Source: Saprospiraceae bacterium (GTDB lineage: Bacteria; Bacteroidota; Bacteroidia; Chitinophagales; Saprospiraceae). From it: DNA of 64,000 nucleotides. The position numbers and the translations under genes were made by a program. The stretch lies in NCBI GenBank assembly GCA_013360405.1, contig JABWBR010000047.1:52187-116186 (forward strand), written 5' to 3'. Positions 7,732-16,496 of this stretch are shown one piece after another (the first letter of the stretch is position 1; each line of letters opens with the position of its first letter). The notes beneath the pieces are model-generated. The model saw nothing but the letters and a program-made list of their open reading frames with translations. It ran no database searches and was not told where the DNA came from.

Positions 7732-9003
7732 CTATTGTACGGCATGGACGGCGTGTTCGATGAGGGGTTGGCTGATGGCTTCTACCGTGCCGGCTACTTT
7801 GCCCGACGATTGGATTTCGATGCCCAGCCATTGATCGCCGCAATCATTGTAGAGCCGGCAGTTGTCGAGTACGAGGGTGCCGCCGGGTTTTACGGTGATT
7901 TTAGCGTCGGCCGGCAGTGCTACGCGGCAGCGTATGGTGAGTTTTCCGCCGGGTTCGATGGTGAGATGGCCTTCGAGGTCTTTATGGCCTATCCAGGTGA
8001 CGGTATCGCGAATGAAAATATGCCGGTCTTCGTGCAGTTGGCACCAGTTAGGCTGCAGGAAGGCGCGTGTTTTTGTTCCGGCGGTGGCCATGCGCTGGTG
8101 TATTTTTCCGATCTGGCAGGGCGTCCAGGCGTTTTGCACGGCGGCGTAATCCATAAAATTATTGGACAACAGGGTGTCGCAGCCGGGGCGGTCGTTGGGG
8201 CCGAAGCAATCCTGGGGGTGGAGCGGGGTATCGTCGCAGCCGTCGTTGAAGGCCCAGGTGTGCGAAAGGCTGTAGATATGGCCGATTTCGTGGTTGAGCA
8301 CGCCGCGAAAATCCCAGTAGCTGAGCTTGGGGTTTTCGTAGGGGCCAGCCATTTTTACGGCGGCGCCCAGCGCCACGCCTACCCCGCCGGGTTGGTAGGT
8401 AGCCGAAACCACGCTATCGGGGTGGTGGGGCATGATGAATATGTTGAGCACGGTATCGAGCTGTATGCCATACCGTTGTATCACCTTGCGATCAAACAGG
8501 TTGGCGTTTTTGCCTTTGTGGATATAGTAACACATTTGATCGTCGTAGTGGAAGTAAATGCCCTCGTCGGAGGGGTTACCGGGGCGACCGGCGAGCACCA
8601 TCCGGTATTGCGTAGGGATGAGGGGCGTGTTATTGCGGCGGGGCAGCAGCATTTTGGCGTTTTTTGCCAGGTCGTAGTTGACGGCATGCAGCAGGCCTTT
8701 GGTGAATTTTCGGGCCTCTTCTCCTTTGTAATTGCTGAGACTGTCGCTCGAGTTCATCCAGTGAATGTTCACCCGTATGTATTTAATAGGGGTATGATCG
8801 AGATGCAGTGTGTCGGGAATGTAGGCCTGGTAGTTGCTGCAGGGATCGCGTTTGCCCAGGCCGGCGGTATTCGCCTGATCGTATGACGAAGGCTTCGCCA
8901 GGTCGGCATTGGTGTAAAAACGAGTGCTCAGTTGGGGTGTGCAAGCAATCCCGGTTAGGACAATGATGGCCAATGTTATGCTTGTATTCCAGAATATTTG
9001 CAT
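7732..9003 (-). CDS. M43-like zinc metalloprotease lipoprotein
   Basis: A 423-residue exported lipoprotein: signal segment ending in LTGIAC (lipobox, Cys 21). The zinc site HEIGHIYSLSH (about residues 237-247) followed by a Met-turn NFMDYAA marks a metzincin, most like the pappalysin (M43) family with its Cys-rich inserts (GCDDTPLHPQDC, RPGCDTLL). The position that is normally Gly in HExxHxxGxxH is Ser here. After about residue 330 a beta-rich tail (IEPGGKLTI, VKPGGTLVLDN) follows. Substrate unknown; it should act at the outer membrane or periplasm. No partner gene is evident next to it. Confidence 0.82.
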   Translation of the reverse strand: MQIFWNTSITLAIIVLTGIACTPQLSTRFYTNADLAKPSSYDQANTAGLGKRDPCSNYQAYIPDTLHLDHTPIKYIRVNIHWMNSSDSLSNYKGEEARKFTKGLLHAVNYDLAKNAKMLLPRRNNTPLIPTQYRMVLAGRPGNPSDEGIYFHYDDQMCYYIHKGKNANLFDRKVIQRYGIQLDTVLNIFIMPHHPDSVVSATYQPGGVGVALGAAVKMAGPYENPKLSYWDFRGVLNHEIGHIYSLSHTWAFNDGCDDTPLHPQDCFGPNDRPGCDTLLSNNFMDYAAVQNAWTPCQIGKIHQRMATAGTKTRAFLQPNWCQLHEDRHIFIRDTVTWIGHKDLEGHLTIEPGGKLTIRCRVALPADAKITVKPGGTLVLDNCRLYNDCGDQWLGIEIQSSGKVAGTVEAISQPLIEHAVHAVQ

Positions 9004-9048
9004 CGTAAATTTATTGTAAGACTATTGGACTATTGTTTTCTTATAGTC

Positions 9049-9175
9049 CTTTAGGTTCGAATAGAGTTGTGCCTTTGTGCCTTTGTGCGGTTTTTGAGTC
9101 TTTGTGTTAAAAAAACAGCGCTTTATTCCGATTTTTTACCACAAAGGCTCTAAGGGCACGAAGTACCACTAAGGC
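9049..9175. repeat. Intergenic repeat words facing their complements
   Basis: The 196-bp gap between the M43-like gene and fdhD has no gene. It holds GTGCCTTTGTGCCTTTGTG and GAGTCTTTGTG on one side, then ACCACAAAGGCTCT and AAGGGCACGAAGTACCACTAAGG on the other, an imperfect large hairpin built of short repeated words. Confidence 0.65.
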
Positions 9176-9199
9176 TTGGATCGCCAAGTCGCCTCCTCT

Positions 9200-10048
9200 C
9201 TATTCCACCCTTTCGGGGCAGCTATACACATTAAAGCGCTCGTCGCGCAAAAAGCCAATAAGTGTCATGCCGGACTCTTCGGCCAATTCGATGGCCAGGC
9301 TCGAAGGAGCGCCTACGGCGGCTAGTATGGGAATGCCGGCCATGGCGCATTTTTGCACGAGCTCGAAGCCCGCCCGTCCGCTCACCAGCGCGATATGTCG
9401 GCGCAGGGGCAGCCATCGTTGCAGCATAGCTGCGCCGATGAGTTTGTCGAGGGCGTTGTGGCGGCCCACGTCTTCGCGCAGAAGCAGCATTTGCCCCACA
9501 TCGTCAAACAACGCAGCGGCGTGGATGCCGCCGGTGGTTTCAAATACCTTTTGCGAAAGGCGCTGCAACTCGGGAAGGCGATTGAGCACGGCGGCATCGA
9601 CCTTGGGCAATCCCGGTTGTGGATAATAACAACTCACGGCGCGCACCTGTTCGATGGAGGCTTTGCCGCAAATGCCGCAACTTGAAGAGGTGTAAAAATG
9701 CCGTTCTACACGCGCCATGTCGAAGCGCACGTGTGGTTGTAGGGATACCAGCAGGCGGTTGTCGTGGGGTTCGTTGCCGGCGGTGGCGGGTATTTCCTGT
9801 ATTTCGGCTACGTCCTGCGCGCTGCCCAGGAGCCCTTCTGTGAGCAAAAAACCGAGGGCTAACTCGGCATCATGGCCGGGGGTGCGCATGGTGACGGCCA
9901 GGCTGTCGGTGCGCCTGCTGCCCGGCTCGCCATAACTTATTCTTATTTCCAGAGGTTCTTCCACCACAACGGCATCGGAGGACTCGGTCAGCGCACTGCC
10001 AGGCCTTTTTTGCCAAATTCGGAGGTGGTTTGTGCCCTGGTGGTGCAT
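9200..10048 (-). CDS. fdhD: FdhD, sulfur carrier for formate dehydrogenase maturation
   Basis: FdhD passes sulfur to the bis-MGD molybdenum cofactor before its insertion into formate dehydrogenase-type enzymes. From MHHQGTNHLR (282 residues), features are VVVEEPLEIRI, MRTPGHDAELALGFLLTEGLL, the cysteine motif SSCGICGKAS that receives sulfur, REDVGRHNALDKLIGA, SGRAGFELVQK and AGIPILAAVGAPSSLA, all standard for the family. The chosen start removes 35 upstream in-frame residues, which are low-complexity and derived from an intergenic repeat. No formate dehydrogenase or molybdopterin gene is in the window, so its client is elsewhere. Confidence 0.95.
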   Translation of the reverse strand: MHHQGTNHLRIWQKRPGSALTESSDAVVVEEPLEIRISYGEPGSRRTDSLAVTMRTPGHDAELALGFLLTEGLLGSAQDVAEIQEIPATAGNEPHDNRLLVSLQPHVRFDMARVERHFYTSSSCGICGKASIEQVRAVSCYYPQPGLPKVDAAVLNRLPELQRLSQKVFETTGGIHAAALFDDVGQMLLLREDVGRHNALDKLIGAAMLQRWLPLRRHIALVSGRAGFELVQKCAMAGIPILAAVGAPSSLAIELAEESGMTLIGFLRDERFNVYSCPERVE

Positions 10049-10165
10049 GTGGTTGTGGGTTGTGGGTTGTCCGTTCTCGGTTGTCGGTTTCAGTTTTTTA
10101 TCGCAACAAATGACTACTGACAAAGATATAAAAATCGAACTGACAACCGACAACCGACAACAATC
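10040..10165. repeat. Tandem/inverted word array upstream of fdhD
   Basis: One arm reads GTTGTGGGTTGTGGGTTGTCC then GTTCTCGGTTGTCGGTTTC; the other arm (about 10137-10162) reads ACTGACAACCGACAACCGAC and onward. The words GTTGTCGGTT and AACCGACAAC are complements, so the arms can pair imperfectly. The same words recur at 57574-57702. Confidence 0.75.
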
Positions 10166-10357
10166 CGGCTAACAGTCTGCCATTCTTATATCTTCAAAAT
10201 CAGCCGATTATTTAATCGCAGAGTTTCACGGGGTTCACACAGAGTTACACGGAGTCAAAATTTAGCTTTGTGTTTTCTATGGTAAAAAAAATATCGCTTG
10301 CGTTTTTCCTTACTACTACTTTGTCACTTTAAAATTTTGCATAAAGTTCGTGTACAT
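10166..10357. other. Non-coding stretch
   Basis: No gene is seen. It contains a degenerate direct repeat, CGCAGAGTTTCACGG and CACAGAGTTACACGG, of a kind common between genes in environmental bacteria, followed by AT-rich sequence. Confidence 0.5.
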
Positions 10358-10514
10358 ATTGCGCTCCGCTGGAGCTATAATGCGCTTTGTTCATGAATCT
10401 TCTACCAATATTTGCGCCCCGTTGGGGCTTTTTTGACCTTGAAAAGGCCCGGAGGGCCGAAATATTGGTAGAACTGGCAATAAAAAGATCCCACAAGCTC
10501 CAGCGGAGCGTAAT
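10358..10514. repeat. Nested inverted-repeat element of about 157 bp
   Basis: The outer arms ATTGCGCTCCGCTGGAGCT (10358-10376) and AGCTCCAGCGGAGCGTAAT (10496-10514) are reverse complements apart from one base. Inside, TCTACCAATATTT (10401-10413) pairs exactly with AAATATTGGTAGA (10460-10472). GCCCCGTTGGGGC (10416-10428) and GGCCCGGAGGGCC (10446-10458) form further small hairpins. The whole folds as a cruciform-like BIME or MITE-type element. No transposase gene is nearby. Confidence 0.85.
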
Positions 10515-10562
10515 ATGCCGTAGTAGTATTAAGTCGACGACATTAGGCAGCGGGTCTTCTCC

Positions 10563-10811
10563 CTATGCGGTTACGTTGACGGTGGCGTAGTTGGGGTTTA
10601 CCTTGAACCAGGGAGCTCCGGTAGTGAAGCCGCCGATGTCTTTAAAACTACGGGGATAGATTTGGTACACGACGGCTTCTTTCCACCATTGTTTGTCGAG
10701 GGTATCGGCGCTGGAGGTTTGTTGGTTTGTTTTGCCTTCCGGCGAATTACAGGCGAAGAAAAATATAGCGACACCAAGGGCGCCAATAATCAGGTAGTGA
10801 ATGGATTGCAT
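10563..10811 (-). pseudogene. Remnant of a GH13 alpha-glucosidase gene with internal deletion
   Basis: The 82-residue reading frame starts with a lipoprotein signal (FFFACNS) and then WWKEAVVYQIYPRSFKDI, the opening of GH13 oligo-1,6-glucosidase/alpha-glucosidase enzymes. It jumps directly to TTGAPWFKVNPNYATVNV, which in these enzymes lies some 350 residues later, after the catalytic barrel. A TAG stop follows, with sequence past it that still faintly resembles the family (GEDPLPNVV). All catalytic residues are missing. This is best read as a dead gene left by a large deletion plus later decay. Confidence 0.8.
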
Positions 10812-10932
10812 GTGTTGGGTGTTTTGTATTAGGAGTAAATATAGGATAGATGTTGAATGTTTGATTATTGATGTTTGATGGTGTTAAGATAAATAAGTTC
10901 AATAATTTTGGTAGACTAATTAATCATTGCAG

Positions 10933-13900
10933 ATGAGAGGCAGAAAAAAACGCAGCAGCTATTCTAATAGTGGCTGGTACCCACGCTCTTCCAAGCCGGC
11001 AATTGAAGCCGGGACTGGTATTCGAGGCGGTGGAAAATACGGCGCTACCTGGTGGGGTCAGCAATGGCTGGAGGCATTCGAACAAATAAGCGATGCCAAC
11101 AGACTGCCGAGGGGGCGTACCTATGCCAATAACGGATCGGTGCGAAAAATCGATATAAATGGCAACGTTATTCAAGCCAAAGTACAGGGGAGTTACTTGT
11201 ACAATGTGGAAATAACGATACCCGCATTTTCACCTCAGCAACAAAAGCAAATAGAAAATTTAGTCGTGGAAAATCCCGATTTATTGGCGCGTTTGCTCAA
11301 CAGGGAACTTCCACCCGAATTGGCTGATCTCTGTTTGTCGAAAGGCATTCGCATTTTTCCTCAAAACTGGCATACTTTCAAAGCCTCGTGTTCTTGTCCC
11401 GATTGGGCGATGCCCTGCAAACACCTGGCTGCGGTGATATACCTGATAGCCAACGAGATTGACAAAAATCCATTTTTAGTTTTTTCTCTTCACCATTTTG
11501 ATTTGCCGGCGGCATTGGAGGCTGCAGGTTATGCAGGCACCGAAACGCAGGCTGTGGGCGCTACAAAGCTTGATGATCTGAGGCTTTCTCAAGCCGATGT
11601 GAAGGAGGGGTCTTTTCAATTTGATCCTGTTTTGCTCGATAGCGTCGACTTTTCGCGAATACCGGAATGCAGGGACAATTTGTCGGCTATCGTATCCGAG
11701 CGTCCGGTTTTTTACCCTTCGGGAGATTTTAAAACCATTTTAAAAAAGGTATGGACGAATTTATCAAAAAAGATAACGGCAGATGACGAGCAACGCCAGA
11801 CAGAGACGTTGGCAGATGGGTGGGTTTACGAAAATGCGGGAATTATAGAAATACATATAGACCCCTTTTATCGCTTTTTGTCGTTTAGTGCTTGGGATGA
11901 AGATGACAACATATTATTCCAAACGGTGGAACTGGGAGAAGCTGAACAGTGGTTGTCGGGGGTTCCCGCCGGCCGCCTCTCTGAGCTGCCCGACGAATTG
12001 CGTGCCGTTTGGCTTGCCTGGCGTTTCGCGCACGCGCTTGCCGAAAACAGCGCTATTGTCCCCCAATTGTTGAATGGAGGCCAGTCGGGGTATGCCATAC
12101 GATGGTTGCCTGCGCTGCTCAATGAAGAAGTCGCCGATGCATTCCGCAAGCTCTCTGCTTTGTTGCCGACCTGGCAAATCGTCATTCAATCACCTGAGGG
12201 CGAAATGGCTCCAACTGCAGAAGATTACCCACAAGCACTGCTTTCGGTATTCCTGACAGCGTGGGTAAGCCGATACAACGGATTGGATTATCTCTCGTTG
12301 GAAAACCTGATAAACAAGGTCTTTTTCGAAGGCAAGCCGTCGTTTTTCGATACGTTTGAAACCAGGGAGTATCCCTCCGCTATTGTACTTTGGCTCAACC
12401 GGTTTTTTATTACCGAAAAAAATATCGTACCGGTATTGGAGGTGAGAGAAATCGCTGATGAATTATTCGGCGTCAACTTGTCGTTGGAAGATAAATCAGC
12501 GCCTATGGCTACGCCTACGCCGTTGAGAGAAATATTTATTTCGGAAAAATGGCAAAAGAAGCGACTGGAAGTGCTGCGCGATCTTTCTCTGCTTGCCGAA
12601 TTTTTTCCTGCACTGCGCCGGCTGCTGGCAGATAAAGGTAGTAAGGACCTGACTTATCAGGCGCGCGATTTTGCGGACGTGCTGTTGCAAACACTGCCTG
12701 TCATCCGTTTATTCGGCATTCGCGTCATGTTGCCCAAATCGCTATCCCGGATTTTGCGCCCGCAACTTTCTATGCGGATGAATAGCCAGGGCGGGAAAGT
12801 ATTTTCAAAAAATGGTGTCAGCCTGGCCGAGATGCTTCAGTATCAATGGCAAATAGCGGTTGGCAAACACGATCTGACGGCAGAAGAATTTCTGGAATTG
12901 CTGAAAAAGAGCAAAGGCTTGGTGAAAATCCGGGATGAATACGTATTTATCGATGAAAAAGAAACCCAGGCGCTGGCAGAAAAACTGGCCCGCCCCCCTG
13001 TCTTGAAAGGCCCGGAATTGCTGCAGATAGCGCTTAGCGAGGATTATCAAGGTGTGAGGATTGTGCTATCGAAAGAGCTGCAGGATCTGATCCAGGAGCT
13101 AAAATCGGTCGATCTGACGCCGTTGCCGGCGGGAATTCATGCTACCTTACGTCCTTATCAGCACAGGGGCTATTCCTGGCTCTGCAAAAATGCACGCATC
13201 GGCTTTGGCAGCATCCTGGCTGACGATATGGGCTTGGGCAAAACTTTGCAAGTTATTACGGCCTTGCAATATTTCAAAGAAAACGGCGACCTGCACCCCG
13301 CTCAGCGGGCGCTTGTTGTGGCGCCTACTACCTTGCTCACCAACTGGCAGCGAGAGATAACGCGGTTTGCCCCGGGATTGCAAACTTTTATCTATCACGG
13401 TGCAGGGCGTTCCTTGACCGGCGCCAAAAATGCCGATCTGGTGCTGACCAGTTATGGGGTGGCCCGTAGCGACCAGTCTAAATTGGAGAAACAAAAATGG
13501 CTGGCACTGGTCATTGACGAGGCGCAAAACATCAAAAACCCCGAGACGGAACAGAGCAAGGCTGTCAAAAAAATACCCGCTATTATCCGGATTGCACTTA
13601 GCGGTACGCCGGTAGAGAATCGCTTAAGCGAATACTGGAGCGTTTTTGATTTTACTAATAAAGGGTATTTGGGAGGGCTCAAAAATTTTAAAGAGCAATA
13701 TGCTATTCCTATAGAAGGAGAGCGCAACAAAAGCGTGTTGCGGCGTTTTCACCTTGTCACCCAGCCTTTTGTTTTGCGCCGGTTAAAAACGGATAAAACT
13801 ATTATTACTGATCTACCATTAAAGGTGGAACAAAACCAGTATTGTTCGCTCACTCCCGAACAGGCGGCTTTATACCAGGGACTGGTAGATCAAACGATGG

Positions 13901-14547
13901 AAAAAATCGAAAAAAGCGAGGGGATTGCACGCCGGGGTATGATATTGAACCTGATCATGGCGCTGAAGCAGATTTGTAATCATCCGGCCCAGTATCTGAA
14001 AAAAGGCTTGCCCGATCCCGGCCAAAGCGGCAAATGTCCTTTATTACTCGATCTACTCGATCAAGCCTTTGAAAATGACGGTAAGGTGCTGATATTCACG
14101 CAGTTTAGAGAAATGGGCGAATTGTTGATTCCCATGTTGCAAAAGCGTTTCGGTATAGAAGCGCCCTTCTTGCACGGCGGCGTGAGCCGCAAAAACCGGG
14201 ATATAATGGTTGAAGACTTTCAAACCAAGCGATCGCACAGGCTTTTGTTGCTTTCGTTGAAAGCCGGCGGCACCGGTCTCAATCTTACCGCAGCCAATCA
14301 GGTCATTCACTACGACCTGTGGTGGAATCCTGCCGTCGAGGCGCAAGCTACCGACAGGGCATTTCGTATCGGACAACAGCGCAACGTACAGGTACACCGG
14401 TTTATCACTTCGTCCACTTTCGAAGAACGAATTGACGCCATGATACAATCCAAAAAAGAATTAGCCGATCTCACGGTCACCAGCGGCGAAACGTGGATCG
14501 GCCAATTGTCGGACGGGGAACTACGGGATTTGTTTAAACTTGGTTAA
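10933..14547 (+). CDS. SWIM-domain SNF2/Swi2-family helicase
   Basis: A 1204-residue DNA-dependent ATPase. An N-terminal SWIM zinc finger CSCPDWAMPCKH lies at about residues 152-163. The SNF2 motor starts near residue 735 with LRPYQHRGYSWL; motif I is DDMGLGKT (about 763-770), motif II IDEAQN (about 859-864), motif III SGTPVENR, and the C-terminal lobe has LIFTQFREMGELL, GGTGLNLTAANQVIHYD (about 1112-1128) and the arginine finger region QATDRAFRIGQ. This is the common bacterial SWIM-SNF2 arrangement; the biological role in such bacteria is poorly known (RNA polymerase recycling or DNA repair are proposed for relatives). The ATG at 10933 is preferred over a TTG six bases earlier. It stands alone, convergent with the patatin gene. 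Confidence 0.93.
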   Translation: MRGRKKRSSYSNSGWYPRSSKPAIEAGTGIRGGGKYGATWWGQQWLEAFEQISDANRLPRGRTYANNGSVRKIDINGNVIQAKVQGSYLYNVEITIPAFSPQQQKQIENLVVENPDLLARLLNRELPPELADLCLSKGIRIFPQNWHTFKASCSCPDWAMPCKHLAAVIYLIANEIDKNPFLVFSLHHFDLPAALEAAGYAGTETQAVGATKLDDLRLSQADVKEGSFQFDPVLLDSVDFSRIPECRDNLSAIVSERPVFYPSGDFKTILKKVWTNLSKKITADDEQRQTETLADGWVYENAGIIEIHIDPFYRFLSFSAWDEDDNILFQTVELGEAEQWLSGVPAGRLSELPDELRAVWLAWRFAHALAENSAIVPQLLNGGQSGYAIRWLPALLNEEVADAFRKLSALLPTWQIVIQSPEGEMAPTAEDYPQALLSVFLTAWVSRYNGLDYLSLENLINKVFFEGKPSFFDTFETREYPSAIVLWLNRFFITEKNIVPVLEVREIADELFGVNLSLEDKSAPMATPTPLREIFISEKWQKKRLEVLRDLSLLAEFFPALRRLLADKGSKDLTYQARDFADVLLQTLPVIRLFGIRVMLPKSLSRILRPQLSMRMNSQGGKVFSKNGVSLAEMLQYQWQIAVGKHDLTAEEFLELLKKSKGLVKIRDEYVFIDEKETQALAEKLARPPVLKGPELLQIALSEDYQGVRIVLSKELQDLIQELKSVDLTPLPAGIHATLRPYQHRGYSWLCKNARIGFGSILADDMGLGKTLQVITALQYFKENGDLHPAQRALVVAPTTLLTNWQREITRFAPGLQTFIYHGAGRSLTGAKNADLVLTSYGVARSDQSKLEKQKWLALVIDEAQNIKNPETEQSKAVKKIPAIIRIALSGTPVENRLSEYWSVFDFTNKGYLGGLKNFKEQYAIPIEGERNKSVLRRFHLVTQPFVLRRLKTDKTIITDLPLKVEQNQYCSLTPEQAALYQGLVDQTMEKIEKSEGIARRGMILNLIMALKQICNHPAQYLKKGLPDPGQSGKCPLLLDLLDQAFENDGKVLIFTQFREMGELLIPMLQKRFGIEAPFLHGGVSRKNRDIMVEDFQTKRSHRLLLLSLKAGGTGLNLTAANQVIHYDLWWNPAVEAQATDRAFRIGQQRNVQVHRFITSSTFEERIDAMIQSKKELADLTVTSGETWIGQLSDGELRDLFKLG

Positions 14548-14562
14548 AGGGGGGTCCCGGTT

Positions 14563-14603
14563 GAGATGTCACCTTCCCTCGTGCCTCGGGAAGATGACAC
14601 CTC
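14563..14603. terminator. Stem-loop between convergent SNF2 and patatin genes
   Basis: GAGATGTCACCTTCCC (14563-14578) pairs with GGGAAGATGACACCTC (14588-14603) at 14 of 16 positions around a short loop. It begins 15 bp after the SNF2 stop, in a position to end transcription from both sides. No U-tract is evident. Confidence 0.55.
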
Positions 14604-14637
14604 TTGCCTAGTCGCGCAAAGTCCTAAAGTCGCAAAG

Positions 14638-15831
14638 TCACGCTCTCACCGGCTGCATCTCCTGCTCGCGCAGGAATTGGTTGATCACTTCCTGGGCTTT
14701 GGCATAGCCGTGGGCCATGCGGCGTTCGTACAGTTCGGGATTCATGGCCAGCGTATCGCCGAGTGCGCCGGCATCGGGCTGGATGATCATGGTTTCGAAG
14801 CTGCGGAACGGCCTGGCTGCGCGCTGCCCGTTTTGGTGGTTGTAATCCATGAGTTTGACGCCGCGTTCTTCGGCCTGATCGACCAGGTCGTTGATTTTGA
14901 GGAACATCGCGAGGTCGTTGTCAAAGATTTCGGAGATAGCGATGTCGTTGAGGGCGCGCAGCGCGATGCGGGCTACGTTGCCTTCGCTGAAATCTTCCTG
15001 GCCAAGACCGCAATTGCAATTGATGATAATCACGCGGTACTCCACATCGGGGTCGTTATCCCTGTTGATGGCTGCCACCACGTCGCCGAGGGGCGATACG
15101 TTGCGGATGCCGCCATCTACCGAGTTGACGGCGGCGCGGCCGGCAAAGCCGATATTGGGTACAGGCGGCCACACCACGGGCATAGCAGTAGAGGCGAGTA
15201 CGCCGTTTACGAAATCTTCATTGCTGGTAAAGTCGCTGTGCAAAACTGAGTGGTACTGGCCGTCGTCGAGCGATACGAAGCCGCAGTAATACTGGCTGCC
15301 GTTGATGGCGTTTTTGTCGAGTTGCTGCCGAAGCTTGTCGCGTAGGGGCGTATTGTCGGCCAATCCGCGCAGGGCGTTTTTGCCTTTCAGCAGAGGTTTT
15401 AACGTCTCTTCTATGCGATTGGCGATATACTTCTCCCGTTTCTTGCCGCCCATAAATGCCAGCTTGATCATCTCGTCGAGGCCTATTTTGGGGAGTCCAA
15501 AACCGGGAAACAGCGTTTTAAGTTGTTCCACATCGAGTTTGAATTTGGGCTCGTCGCTGCCCGATTCGGCGTCGATAAAAGGAGAGGTAAAGATCTCCTT
15601 GGTGCCGTTGACGGCTACTTTGACCCAGAAATCGTTGAGGGCGTCGAGTTTTTGCATGGCCAGCAGGGCGCCGTTAAGCGATCCTACCGATACGCCGGCT
15701 ACGATGTCAAAAAACATATGGCCGTCGGGGAATAACCGGTCTGCCGATTGCGAAAGCGCGTTGATAGCGCCCAGTTGGAAGGCGCCCTTAAAGCCGCCTC
15801 CGCTCAATACGATTGCATGTTTAACTTTCAT
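14638..15831 (-). CDS. Patatin-like phospholipase
   Basis: A 397-residue serine acyl hydrolase. The oxyanion-hole motif GGGFKGAFQLGA lies at residues 11-22, the nucleophile elbow GVSVGS at about 46-51 (Ser 48), and the catalytic Asp in the DGG of NSVDGGIRN at about residue 237. No signal peptide is visible, so a cytoplasmic lipid hydrolase is likely, acting on phospholipid or another acyl ester. Start at MKVKHAIVLSGG places the oxyanion motif at the usual distance. It is convergent with the SNF2 gene and divergent from the dioxygenase gene. Confidence 0.92.
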   Translation of the reverse strand: MKVKHAIVLSGGGFKGAFQLGAINALSQSADRLFPDGHMFFDIVAGVSVGSLNGALLAMQKLDALNDFWVKVAVNGTKEIFTSPFIDAESGSDEPKFKLDVEQLKTLFPGFGLPKIGLDEMIKLAFMGGKKREKYIANRIEETLKPLLKGKNALRGLADNTPLRDKLRQQLDKNAINGSQYYCGFVSLDDGQYHSVLHSDFTSNEDFVNGVLASTAMPVVWPPVPNIGFAGRAAVNSVDGGIRNVSPLGDVVAAINRDNDPDVEYRVIIINCNCGLGQEDFSEGNVARIALRALNDIAISEIFDNDLAMFLKINDLVDQAEERGVKLMDYNHQNGQRAARPFRSFETMIIQPDAGALGDTLAMNPELYERRMAHGYAKAQEVINQFLREQEMQPVRA

Positions 15832-15976
15832 GGTTGTGGTTTTTTGGCACTGGAAATGGGTTTCTCATGGCCTTTTGTAGTGATTTATTCGCCGATGCGG
15901 CAAAAATTACAGGGCGGAATGAATTTTTTTTCGCGCCTCCCCAAGATGTGCTATCTTAACCCCAAAAAAAGAGCAT

Positions 15977-16495
15977 ATGCCGCTAGCCAAACCTTTTAAC
16001 CTGAAACATTGGATCGATGAGCACCGCCACCTGCTCAAGCCGCCGGTGGGCAACCGCCAGGTATACCACGGCAACGAGGATTATATCGTGATGGTGGTGG
16101 GTGGGCCCAACGGCCGAAAGGATTACCACTGGGAAGACGGCGAAGAGTTGTTTTACCAGGTAGAAGGCGATATCACGGTCAAGATTTTCCACGAAGACGG
16201 CACGCCCGAAGATATCCATATCCGCGAAGGCGAGATATTTCTGCTGCCGCCCCGCATTCCGCATTCACCGCAGCGCCCGGCGAATACCGTCGGACTGGTT
16301 ATCGAGCGATATCGAAAACCCGGCGAAATGGACAAGCTGATGTGGTTTTGCGAAAAATGCCACGAAAAACTTCACGAAGCTACTTTTGAAATGACCGATA
16401 TTGTCAATCAATTGCCCGTGGTGATGCGCCATTTTATGGATTCGGAAGATCTGCGCACCTGTAAAAGCTGTGGCGCCGTGATGGAGAAGATGTAG
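15977..16495 (+). CDS. nbaC: 3-hydroxyanthranilate 3,4-dioxygenase
   Basis: A 172-residue cupin enzyme that opens 3-hydroxyanthranilate to the precursor of quinolinate, in tryptophan (kynurenine) breakdown or NAD synthesis. Seen: N-terminal KPFNLKHWIDEH, the substrate/iron region DYIVMVVGGPNGRKDYHWEDGEELFYQVEG, the LLPPRIPHSPQRP segment, and a C-terminal rubredoxin-like iron site with CEKC (about 122-125) and CKSC (about 161-164), as in bacterial single-domain forms. The stop is followed one base later by the start of the lpxH-like gene, so the two are likely cotranscribed. Other kynurenine genes are not in the window. Confidence 0.94.
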   Translation: MPLAKPFNLKHWIDEHRHLLKPPVGNRQVYHGNEDYIVMVVGGPNGRKDYHWEDGEELFYQVEGDITVKIFHEDGTPEDIHIREGEIFLLPPRIPHSPQRPANTVGLVIERYRKPGEMDKLMWFCEKCHEKLHEATFEMTDIVNQLPVVMRHFMDSEDLRTCKSCGAVMEKM

Positions 16496-16496
16496 T

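Noticed and set aside
7678..8886. A 402-codon open frame opposite the M43-like protease gene
   Set aside because: Rich in Gly, Val and Ala with no motifs, and antisense to a gene with an intact zinc site and lipobox.
10048..10153. Longer fdhD start with 35 extra residues
   Set aside because: The extra residues derive from an intergenic repeat array and are not part of FdhD.
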